From: Arachis hypogaea
Taxonomy: Eukaryota; Streptophyta; Magnoliopsida; Fabales; Fabaceae
Length of the DNA: 64,000 nucleotides
Reading direction: 5' to 3'
NCBI RefSeq assembly: GCF_003086295.3
Contig: NC_092044.1
Coordinates: 75,726,024-75,790,023 of the forward strand
Part shown: piece after piece, positions 55,221 to 64,000 of the stretch
Position numbering within the stretch: position 1 is the first letter of the stretch
Layout: the number at the start of each line of letters is the position of its first letter
Position numbers and translations under genes: made by a program
The notes under the pieces: model-generated
What the model was told of the DNA's origin: nothing
The model's input: only the letters and a program-made list of their open reading frames with translations
Database searches by the model: none

Positions 55221-55936
55221 CCCGGATTAGTTAACCCAAGTTACCAGGTGATAAGGCACCCCTAAGAGCTTAGTCATCCAAGCATATCCCTTGCACAGGA
55301 ACACCACAGACACATGCCTCAATTTTCAAACCCTTGGTGCCTAGCCCTATTTCTTATTGTTTTTATTTCTTTTTCAAATTCTTATTACTCTTTCTCTTCT
55401 CTTATTGGGATCTTATTGTTTGGTTAGTCTCATAGGGTGTGTCTCAAGCGTGTAAATTGGAGCATATAGTTGCCTATACACCTTGTTGGTGAACCAACTT
55501 AGCTAATTAATAACCCTACCACAAACATACAGAATTTGCTTCACAACATAAGTCCACTCTTGTTTTTCATAACATTTTCTTTTTAATTGATTGACTTAAA
55601 AGGAAAAGCATAGATGTAAGCATGATGAAAATGGAAACTAGGAACCTAGACCAAACACTTTGACTTAAACACCGAAAATTTAAAGGCAGAATTGCAAATC
55701 CCTAAGCTACTATGGAAGCATGTTCTATTTCATACATGATTTTCCTTATTTAAAGCTTGAAAAAGATAAATGAAGAGGGAACTCCACCACCTTTTTACTT
55801 ATTGGAATGCTCATGTCCCTTTGTTTCCTTTGTCTTGGGATTCTTCTTGATTGCTCGGTTCCCCATTTCCCTTGTGCTTTCCGATCAGCTTTTTCCAGAA
55901 ACCTGCATCCTTCATCTTCTTCTTCAATGCTTCCTT
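55221..55936 (-). other. Non-coding tail of E, right of F
   Basis: On the minus strand there is another tail-module copy with GGCATGTGTCTGTGGTGT (about 55302-55319) and CTAGGCACCAAGG. ORFs 55757-55972 and 55807-56067 on the + strand are antisense to the end of ORF2 and not supported. Confidence 0.65.
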
Positions 55937-56178
55937 TTATTGTTTTACCTTTCCTTCCTCTTGTTCTGTTAGGTCTTTGCGAATTGCATCATATCTTGGG
56001 ATGGCAGGGTGCAGATGATGCATATTCCCAGCTACATAAGTTAACTTGGCTTGAGTATTTATATTAAACTCTTCTCGACGTAGCTGCCGTCCTTCATTGA
56101 GCACACTAAACTCATTGAATGCTTTCATCTGAGACAACTGACGTTGGTTGAGTTCTTGAAGGCGCTAGTCCTGATGCT
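55937..56178 (-). pseudogene. ORF2 of E, C-terminal end
   Basis: On the minus strand, downstream of H, an open stretch includes LNQRQLSQMKAFNEFSV, GNMHHLHPAIPRYDAIRKDL and ends EEGKVKQ at 55937. A TAG lies near 56166, probably a changed CAG. It continues the Gln/Glu-rich coil of 61850-62160 on the other side of H. Confidence 0.7.
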
Positions 56179-57636
56179 TGATAAACCACTATTTTATGGT
56201 CTACAATGTGTTTAATTGTGTGGTTTTATCATGGTCTTTACCCACTTATTCATATAATTAGCATGCATTTATATTTCCTTCCAAAAATTATTACATGATT
56301 GAAAACATGCTTCTTTGGTCTTAATTTAGCTAATCTTAATCCTCTCTTATTACCATTCGATGCTTTGATCTGTGTGTTAATTGTTTCAGGCTTTATAGGG
56401 CATGAATGAGTGAGAGATTGGGAAGGAAGCTTGCAAAAATAGAAGGAACACAAAAAAATGAGGAGATGACCAGCGAGAAGTGACACGTACGCGTCAGTGA
56501 AACGACCGCGCGAAAGAAAGGAATCCGCAGTGACGCGGCCGCATGGCTCACGCGACCGCGCGGATTGGAAAAGCACAAGTGACGCGGAAGCGTGGACGAT
56601 GCGAACGTGTGGCAGGGAAAAACGCGAATGACGCGTCCGCATGGATGACGCGATCACGTGACGTGCGCGATCTGCAGAATTACAAAAGTCGCTAGCAGAG
56701 ATTCTGGACCGCATTTCAACCCAGTTTTTGGCCCAGAAAAACAAATTAAAGTCAGGGAACTTGCAGAGACTCATCAAGCTCTAATAATTCACTTTTCATA
56801 GTTTAGATGTAGTTTTTAGAGAGAGAGGTGATCTCCTCTCTCTTAGGATTTAGGATTAGAATTCCTCTTAAAGGATTTATGATTTATTATTATTTCAACT
56901 TATAATTCTTCTGAGCTCCAGGTTTAATATTCTTTTATTTTGACTTCTCTTATTTTTAATTATATATGTTGCCAATTTGGCTTAATGACATTCATGTTAT
57001 GATTTTCTTGATAAATATTATTTGAGGTATTTTCAGATCTATGATTTTTTTCTCTTATTTATGATATAAATAATTTAGATTTTTCTACCTTTTGGCTTTG
57101 GTTGATTAATTGGTGACTCTTGAGTTATCAAACTCATTGTTGATCGAAAATTGGAATTCTTCAAGAATTGATTCGAGATCCAATAACTCTAACTTTTCCC
57201 AAGGAAAGACTAGGACTTGAGGATTCGAATTAATTCATTCACTTGACTTACCTTCATAGTTAGAGGTTAACAAAGTGGGAGAAAAATCCAATTCTTATCA
57301 CAATTGATAAGGATAACTAGGATAGGACTTCTAGTTCTTATACCTTGCCAAGAGTTTATTTTACAGTCAATTATTTATTTTACTTGTCATTCATCATAAT
57401 TGTTCCTCATTCTTAAAACCCCCAATTTACAAACTCATAACCAATAATAAGAATATACCTCCCTGCAATTCCTTGAGAAGACGACCCGAGGTTTAAATAC
57501 TTCGGTTATCAATTTATTTAGGGGTTTGTTACTTGTGACAACCAAAACGTTTGCACGAAGGGATTTTTGTTGGTTTAGAAACTATATCTACAACGCGACT
57601 TTATAAAATTCTTTACTAGCAAAAATCCTAACGTCA
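56179..57636 (+). repeat. 5' LTR of H
   Basis: TGATAAACC...CCTAACGTCA. It has an array of ACGCGTCCGC/GACCGCGCG words (56480-56660), GAGAGAG/CTCTCTC hairpin (about 56817-56844) and a U5 hairpin region with ACGACCCGAGG...CTTCGG (57480-57505). No convincing TATA is seen. ORFs on the minus strand (56250-56777) run through the array. Confidence 0.88.
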
Positions 57637-58842
57637 AAATGGCATCACTAGTGCGTTGGGAAGAAAAGAATTGAACAGAGAGTCACGCGAGAGCGTGGCT
57701 GGAGGCGCGCCATTAGCATAATTTGACCCCACGCGACCGCGTCATGTGGAACTTTTGCCTCCCACGCGACCGCGTTACCCACGCGGCCGCGTGCCATGAA
57801 AATCGACGTCAAAAAGGTGCATGGCCGAAAGTTGTGCTGGAATTGTGCTGGACTCGTGCTAGTAGCCCAAGCCCTCCCACGCGAACGCGTCCCCCACGCG
57901 GCCGCGTCATCTTTCAAAAATGGCCATCCACGCGATCGCGTCACCCACGCAACCGCGTCACCCAGATTTTTGGCAAAATGCAATTCAAACAGAGAGTTGT
58001 GCGAATGCGAGGCTGCACTCACGCCACTAACACAAATCAAGTGATGCGATCGCGTGACCCACGCATCCGCGTCGCCTGACCTTATTGCGCACCACGCGGC
58101 CGCGTCACCCATGCGACCGCATCGCCAGCGTTGCACACCTTAAGCTAATATGCCAAAATATTTTATCTTTTCTTCCCCAATCCTAATTTTTCCTCCCTTC
58201 TTTCTTACTTACTTCTTCTTCCCTTCTTTCCCTTCTCATTCTTCTTATCCTTCATTTTCTTTTACTTAATTGCATACTTTCATTCATTGCATTATTTTCA
58301 TTGGTGTTGAAATTTTATTTGGGTCATTATTTTTTTCTATATTTTTGTGGATTATTTGACAATTATATATTACTTTTTAAAGGGTTGCTTGCATGTTCAA
58401 TTTTGATATTTTCAAATAGCTTATTTACCATGCATGCTATGTGTTTGTGAAAACGCCCGTATGGCATTGTGCACTATTTTTAAGATTTCTTTTAATCTAC
58501 TACTATAAATGCTTGCTTTTCACAAAACCCTTTTTATATTTTATTAATTATTTATAATTGTCATTAAAACAATTTGTTAGTTTGGAAGACTTGGTAATCT
58601 AATTTGGACATTGAATGCTTGACCTATGCTACTCATGCCTTTGCCAGCATGCCAATAAACATTTTTCATTTAATTGTTATTACATGCACTTGCTATATTT
58701 CCATTGATGACTTTTCACATGTAGTCATGACCATGTGTTAACGTCATTCTTCTTTACTGTGCATTGATTACCACCTTTCCCGTTCTCTTCCTTGCTGGAA
58801 CCCCTAGCTTTACTTGTTACTTTCCTTTTTCCCCTTTCAGGA
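57637..58842 (+). other. Internal region of H with palindromic array
   Basis: Directly after the LTR, AAATGGCATC could be the first bases (TGGC) of a lost primer site. From 57680 to 58130 there are 12 or more ACGCGACCGCGT/ACGCGGCCGCGT words, the word of the H LTR. The rest is T-rich and ends TTTTCCCCTTTCAG|G at about 58840, a good splice acceptor. The ORFs here (57648-58136) arise from the array. Confidence 0.7.
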
Positions 58843-58914
58843 TGGCCACCAAGAAGGGTAAAGAGAGAAAGCTACTCCCAAACCACCGACAAGGAAAGGA
58901 ACACAAAGAGCACT
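58843..58914 (+). pseudogene. Short remnant ORF in H
   Basis: ATGGCCACCAAGAAGGG gives MATKKGKERKLLP before a stop after about 24 codons. The basic MA-(S/P/T)-K-rich start behind a splice-acceptor-like site recalls the heads of ORF2 in E and F. It may be the stump of an ORF2-like gene. This is a guess from the first residues only. Confidence 0.3.
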
Positions 58915-60385
58915 AGCTGAAGAACTACAACCCCCATCCACCTGCACATCTCAGCATGCACCGAGGACGGTGCAATCTTTAAGTGTGGGGAGGTCGATAC
59001 CGATCTCCACGGGTTAGTTAGTCCCTTCTCAACACCAATTTTTGTTTTTCATTGTTGCATTTGCATGTTTGATTGCATGTTTATTTTTTGTGCATATTTT
59101 ACCACTTGGTTAAAGTAATATTTTCTTTTTCAAGAAATTTTTATAGTATTTCACTAATTTGAATAAAACATTTTGAAAAACTTGTTTGAAGAAATATTAT
59201 TTTGGAACATAGTTTAAAGCTCGAACACACAAAACCAGTGAGATTTTGAGCCTATTTGATTGGTTGCATTTTATCAACCAATATTTTATTTTTGGTGTGT
59301 GTTTCTCTCTCTAAAATTGTGATCTTTGACTTGCTTAATTCTATATTTCCATTGTTTGATGTATGCATGCACTGATATGATTGAGGCCTTTGTTTCACTA
59401 AGCTTACATACCCATATGGCCTTACCCTTTCATTATCCTTTGCAAACCAATTTGAGCCTAATATACCCATTTGTTCTTTACTTTAGCTCATTACTAACTC
59501 TAAGCAAAAAACAATAATGTCCTTAATTTGAATCCTTGGTTAGCTTAGACTAGTAAAAGTGCTCATGATTTAAGTGTGGGAAAGTTGGGTTTGAAAATAT
59601 TTAGTTTGAATAATTGGGTGTTGTATATTTTAGTGAAAATGTGCAAAATAATGGTTGAGCACATGTTATTGCATTCAACACTTTAATCATATGCATTGAA
59701 AAAAAAAAGAAAAGAAAAGAGCAATTAATAAAAGGGGACAAAATGCCCCGAAATAAATAGTGAAATCAATGCATATGAGCTGTACTCAAAACTTGGAATG
59801 CATAAATATGTAGTAAACACAGTTAATGGGAAGTTAGATTTTGTATTTTAATTAAATGAATTGTCTTAAGTTAGGTGGAAAGTTTATGTTAATTAAGGAT
59901 TCAGATGTTAGTCCACTTGGCCAAATACAATCCTACCTTGACCCTAACCCCATTACAACCCTTAAAAGACATCTTGATTTGTGTATTGGTGCATTAAATT
60001 TTTGTTGATTGTTAGATGAAGAGCAAGCTATAGAAAGCAAGATTATTAGAGAATTGAGAGAATTGACCCTAGACACTTGAGAGTTAGAATGATATACACT
60101 ACTAGTAAGGGTTCAGTACTTAATTCTATGTTCCCTGCTTTCATGAGCTATCTTCTTCTTGCAAGTTATTTATATTGTATTTTGTGATTTGAATTAGTGA
60201 AATCCAGTTCATATTTATTCTTGAAAGATTTATTTACTTTTTCACCAAGTAGGTAGAATCATTTTAGCATGTAGTTACATTCACATTCATAGGTTGCATT
60301 GCATGAGTCTTGCCTTTCCCTACTCATTTATTTGGTCTCCTTGAGTTTAGCATGAGGACATGCTAATGTTTAAGTGTGGGGAGGT
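58915..60385 (+). other. Non-coding tail of H
   Basis: No gene. TTTAAGTGTGGG recurs at 58978, 59569 and 60370, the last at the LTR border. There is an A-run near 59700. The ORFs at 59252-59517 are AT-rich and unsupported. Confidence 0.65.
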
Positions 60386-61844
60386 TGATAAACCATTATT
60401 TTATGGTCTACAATGTGTTTAATTGTGTGGTTTTATCATGGTCTTTACCCACTTATTCATATAATTAGCATGCATTTATATTTCCTTCCTAAAATTATTA
60501 CATGATTGAAAACATGCTTTTTTGGTCTTAATTTAGCTAATCTTAATCCTCTCTTATTACCATTCGATGCCTTGATCTGTGTGTTAAGTGTTTCAGGCTT
60601 TATAGGGCATGAATGAGTGAGAGATTGGGAAGGAAGCTTGCAAAAATAGAAGGAACACAAGAAAATAAGGAGATGACCAGCGAGAAGTGACGCGTACGCG
60701 TCAGCGAAGCGACCGCGCGGAAGAAAGGAATCTGCAGTGACGCGGCTGCATGGCTCATGCGACCGCGCGGATTGGAAAAGCACAAGTGACACGAAAGCGT
60801 GGACGACGCGAACGCGTGGCAGGGAAAAATGCGAATGACGCGTCCGCATGGATGACGCGATCGCGTGATGTGCGCGATCTACAGAATTACAAAAGTCGCT
60901 GGCAGAGATTCTGGGCCGCATTTCAACCCAGTTTTTTGGCCCAGAAACATAGACTAAAGTCAGGGAACTTGCAGAGACTCATCAAGCTCTAATAATTCAC
61001 TTTTCATAGTTTAGATGTAGTTTTTAGAGAGAGAGGTTCTCTCCTCTCTCTTAGGATTTAGGATTAGAATTCCTCTTAAAGGATTTAGGATTTATTATTA
61101 TTTCAACTTATAATTCTTCTGAGCTCCAGGTTTAATATTCCTTTATTTTGACTTCTCTTATTTTTAATTATATATGTTGCCAATTTGGCTTAATGACATT
61201 CATGTTATGATTTTCTTGATAAATATTATTTGAGGTATTTTCAGATCTATGATTTGTTTCTCTTATTTATGATATAAATAATTTAGATTTTTCTACCTTT
61301 TGGCTTTGGTAGATCAATTGGTGACTCTTGAGTTATCAAACTCATTGTTGACCGAAAATTGGAATTCTTCAAGAATTGATTCGAGATCCAATAACTCTAA
61401 CTTTTCCCAAGGAAAGACTGGGACTTGAGGATTCGAATTAATTCATTCACTTGACTTACCTTCATAGTTAGAGGTTAACAAAGTGGGAGAAAAATCCAAT
61501 TCTCACCACAATTGATAAGGATAACTAGGATAGGACTTCTAGTTCTCATACCTTGACAAGAGTTTATTTTACAGTCAATTATTTATTTTACTTGTCATTC
61601 ATCATAATTGTTCCTCATTCTTAAACCCCCCAATTTACAAACTCATAACCAATAATAAGAATATACCTCCCTGCAATTTCTTGAGAAGACGACCCGAGGT
61701 TTAAATACTTCGGTTATCAATTTATTTAGGGGTTTGTTACTTGTGACAACCAAAACGTTTGCACGAAGGGATTTTTGTTGGTTTAGAAACTATATCTACA
61801 ACGCGACTTTATAAATTTCTTTACTAGCAAAAATCCTAACGTCA
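60386..61844 (+). repeat. 3' LTR of H
   Basis: It differs from 56179-57636 at only about 25-30 positions by eye. Many differences fall in CG sites of the array (60680-60880), for example ACGCGT against GCGCGT forms. Confidence 0.88.
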
Positions 61845-62566
61845 TTGCTCTTGCCTTTCAGTTACTTGATTGATGGCTTGGGTGAACTGGGTGTAATGCT
61901 CCTGTTGCTGCTCCATTTGTTGTTTCTGCCACTCCCTTTGTTGGTTCATCCAATTAGAGAGTATTTCTTCTTGACGATCCATTCTTTGGGATTGAACGTG
62001 TAGTTGTTGTTCTTGTCCCTCCATATAGCTCCTTGCTAGATCCTCAATGGCTCCCTGAATGTGATTCAGGTTTATGTTAGTTGGATCGTAGTACTCTTCT
62101 TGTTGGTATTCTTCTTGATGAAGTTCTTCTTGGTGAGGTTCTTCTTGGTGAGGTTCTTCTTGTGATGTTCACTTCCTTATTTGTGGCCTTCTTTGTTGTT
62201 GAGTGGGTGCCACATAAGTTATACGCTGGAGCGTAACTAATCTCCCAGGATTTACCCACTTTGGATTGTTATCTTCGAATACCACCTTGGCTTTCATACA
62301 TAGTCTAAGGATGGTGCTAGGGTACCAAAGTCTAGCACCCAGATCATTCTTCTCGGCTGAATCTTGGATTCCCTCAGCTATAATTTCGTGCACATTGATG
62401 CCTCACCCTTTATTAAGCAATGTACCATGGTAGCTCGAGCAATGTTGACCTCAGAATTGTTTGCGGCTGGGAGGATAGATCTCCTTAAGAGTTCAAACCA
62501 TCCCTTGGTTTCTGGGATGAGGTCTCCTCTCCTAATGAACCATGGTCTTCTATCCGAGAACCTTTC
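61845..62566 (-). pseudogene. ORF2 of E, middle and Gln/Glu-rich part
   Basis: On the minus strand it continues from the stop at 62567. Pieces show RRSILPAANNSEVN (compare QRSIILTSNRSEVT in F), then, after a frameshift near 62395, HEIIAEGIQDSAEKNDLGARL and ARLWYPSTILRLC. After a second break near 62168 there are repeated QEEPH units (62090-62165) and a Gln-rich coil (WQKQQMEQQQEHYTQF). H is inserted in this coil. Confidence 0.78.
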
Positions 62567-63043
62567 CTAATCAGACCCTATAACACACATATCATTCACA
62601 ATTTCTTCAAGTTCATCATTGTCGGGGCCATTACTTATTCTTACTTGATAGCTGGGCTCATCAAAATACGGCAATCTCAACTGAAGAGTCCTTGTTATAG
62701 CATTGGGGCTGAAGTCCACCTCTGTTCCTCTCACATAGCTTTGGAAGGTGGGGGCCCTGGTAATGTCTTCTCTGGCCACATTGGCATAGAACTCTTTGAT
62801 GAGATTCGCATTTATCTTTGTTTCTGAGTTCGTGAGCGTTTGCCAGCCCATCTGTTCAATCTTCTCTCTAATTTGCGAACACTCATCTTCATTGAACTGG
62901 AATGTCAACTCCGGCAATACTTTCTTGTGTCTTATCTGTTCAAATTGGAGCTCATAGAAGGCTGTCTTGAATCTCCCTTCATCAAAAGTGATGCTCTCCA
63001 CCGGTTCCTTCCCCCTTCGCCTCTTGGAACTCGATGATGCCAT
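62567..63043 (-). pseudogene. ORF2 of E, N-terminal plant transposon protein domain
   Basis: The start is the ATG at 63043 (MASSSSKRRRGKEPVES), which matches the basic head of F ORF2; the upstream in-frame ATG at 63151 lies before the TATA and is not used here. Domain motifs are EKIEQMGWQTLTN, LIKEFYANVA, YVRGTEVDFSPNAITRTL and EIVNDMCVIGSD. The stop TAG at 62567 is probably a changed CAG, since homology continues beyond. Function unknown; it occupies the env position downstream of pol, but I see no transmembrane or signal sequence. Confidence 0.83.
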
Positions 63044-63117
63044 GAGTGAGAATTGGTGTGTGAGGATGTTGAGTGTGTGTGTGTTCAGAAGAAAGAAGAG
63101 AGATGTATTGAGAGGAT

Positions 63118-63128
63118 GTTTATATATA
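63118..63128 (-). promoter_or_regulatory. TATA box upstream of ORF2 in E
   Basis: The minus strand reads TATATATAAAC, 75 bases before the ORF2 ATG. F has TATATAAAC 190 bases before its ORF2. Both lie between the post-gag/pol motif and ORF2. Confidence 0.5.
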
Positions 63129-63824
63129 GAAAGGTATGGAGTGAGAGTCATTTACATAAGAGGATGATTGGTGATTGAAGGGTGTGGATTGATAGTATGG
63201 CTCACTAATGGACGGTTGGGATTTGGCATTGGATGGGCACAAGGATCACCACCTTTATGAATTGATTGGTTCAGTCTCCAAGGCTATCCTACTCCCAATG
63301 TTGCATGGCAACACTTCCCAAGGTGTTCTCCTTGAAGACAAATGTGTAGTTCCGTGGGTGAAGTGGCCGAACCCCCCCTCCCTTTTCAATTGCTTGTCCC
63401 ATCAAGTTCTTCCAACATTCCCTTCAAATTCCTTGCAAAACAAAAGGAAAGAAAGATTAGTTTGAATTGTGGCAAAAAAAAAAAGAATTTTCAGAGGCTA
63501 GCCACCCCCTTTTTCTTTTTGTTTTTGCTTTTGACTAACTAAATGTTATTCATGAATGCAAATCAACAGACCAATCAAATGCCCATGCATGCAATGTTGG
63601 TGACACCAAACTTGTTTGTGATCATATGGTGCAACAAGATTTAATTAGGACTCTCATAAAATGGAGTGTGTTCAAGCCCTTTTAGTGCGGCTTGAACACC
63701 AAACTTATCATGTACTATATGCTGCATGTAAGGATTCTTATAGGTGTTTGTCGAAGTTGATTTAGAATCCATGAACCTTGCTTTATTAACTACTATTAAA
63801 GATAAAAAAGAAAGGGTATAAAAC
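63129..63824 (-). other. Spacer of E between pol and ORF2
   Basis: No gene. On the minus strand, AAGTTTGGTGTTC (about 63700) and AAGTTTGGTGTC (about 63606) are further copies of the recurrent motif. A palindromic array such as that in F is not seen here. Confidence 0.6.
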
Positions 63825-63870
63825 ATGGGTTGCCTCCGATGAAGCGCTTCTTTAGCGTCATTAGCTTGAC
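63825..63870 (-). promoter_or_regulatory. Conserved post-pol motif of E
   Basis: On the minus strand GTCAAGCTAATGACGCTAAAG...GGAGGCAACCCAT follows the pol stop by about 12 bases. GTCAAGCTAATGAC, AAGCGCTT and the GGAGG/CAACCC stem correspond to those in F and G. Confidence 0.75.
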
Positions 63871-63882
63871 GTTTGGCCTTTG

Positions 63883-64000
63883 TCAGGGTGGTTGGTAGTG
63901 CTTCAAATCTTCCCCTCTTGCAGTGAATCTATCTCCATTGGCTTTGTTAAGAAGCTCCACATGTTCTAAGGACAAAATTTTGTTGATGGTGTACACTTGA
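63883..64000 (-). CDS. C-terminal end of pol (integrase) of E, partial
   Basis: The minus frame from the window edge is open for 38 codons to TGA at 63883. It reads YTINKILSLEHVELLN and ends RFTARGEDLKHYQPP. This form (a V-E-L-L-N beta strand followed by F...G..LKHY) is typical of the last residues of Athila-type integrase. The rest of pol must lie to the right. If the frame stays open there, E would be the only autonomous-type element here that is not visibly broken in pol. Confidence 0.65.
   Translation of the reverse strand, partial: QVYTINKILSLEHVELLNKANGDRFTARGEDLKHYQPP

Larger units (their letters stand above)
56179..61844 (+). mobile_element. Element H: nearly non-coding LTR element
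   Basis: Two LTRs of 1458 and 1459 bases surround 2.75 kb. Flanks are ATGCT (56174-56178) and TTGCT (61845-61849), one mismatch. TTTAAGTGTGGGGAGGT precedes the 3' LTR as a polypurine tract, fixing orientation. It interrupts ORF2 of E. No gag, protease, RT or integrase remains. The lineage cannot be settled; the U5 and tract resemble those of tRNA-Asp-primed Athila/Tat elements. Confidence 0.85.
35032..64000 (-). mobile_element. Element E: Athila-like, 3' part, hosting F and H
   Basis: Read leftward from the window edge: the C-terminal end of pol (64000-63883), a conserved post-pol motif, a spacer with TATA, ORF2 (63043 leftward, split by H), a non-coding tail (split by F) and the 3' LTR (37137-35032). 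Its 5' LTR, gag and most of pol lie outside. Removing F and H restores the order. E itself sits in D gag, with left flank GAACA (35027-35031). Confidence 0.85.

Noticed and set aside
56250..58136. Arg/Ala-rich ORFs in H and its LTR
   Set aside because: They derive from ACGCGACCGCGT words and differ in frame between copies. No domain is visible.

Overview
This window is plant DNA made almost entirely of LTR retrotransposons inserted into one another. I see no host protein gene, rRNA or tRNA gene. The sequence suggests peanut or a close relative (genus Arachis). The LTRs at 37611 and 53618 begin TGATGAGCGGATAATTTATA and carry repeated GGCGTTTAACGCCAG words, which I remember as typical of the peanut FIDEL/Feral retrotransposon group. 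That family name is from memory and was not searched.

Most primer-binding sites match the 3' end of tRNA-Asp (TGGCGCCGTTGCCGGGG). Gag, protease, RT and ORF2 features place most elements in the Ty3/gypsy non-chromovirus lineages (Athila-like and Tat-like). Two long LTR pieces look chromovirus-like.

Layout, left to right. 1-1411: 3' part of an Athila-like LTR. 1412-3355: non-coding tail and truncated LTR of element B. 3356-6017: LTR fragment C. 6018-10822: element A, FIDEL-like, 5'-truncated and internally deleted. 10832-31804: element X, Athila-like, split in gag by Y and cut near the start of RT by D. 13563-29163: Y, a minus-strand Tat-like element with gag, protease, RT, two RNase H domains and integrase, plus an antisense gene on the + strand; it is interrupted by the 4.9 kb LTR-like insertion Z (19707-24590). 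31805-35031: 5' LTR and gag of D, inserted in X. 35032 to beyond the right edge: E, a minus-strand Athila-like element inserted in D. E carries F (37611-55215, a gag-protease-ORF2 element with no polymerase) and H (56179-61844, a nearly non-coding element). F in turn carries G (44840-52128, a minus-strand element with only a gag-like ORF). Target-site duplications match for F (ATAAT), G (GCTAG) and Z (GATGG), and nearly match for Y and H. The nesting order X > D > E > F > G is five levels deep.

All the protein-coding regions are decayed by stops and frameshifts. The more interesting signals are non-coding. Each LTR family has its own short palindromic word repeated just upstream of its TATA box, while the R and U5 parts remain alignable and keep hairpins whose stems differ but still pair. 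A tail module is shared by unrelated-looking families. The FIDEL group shows a duplicated primer-binding site and a shifted LTR boundary. There is a likely internal promoter ahead of ORF2, and a spliced-looking gene runs antisense inside Y.
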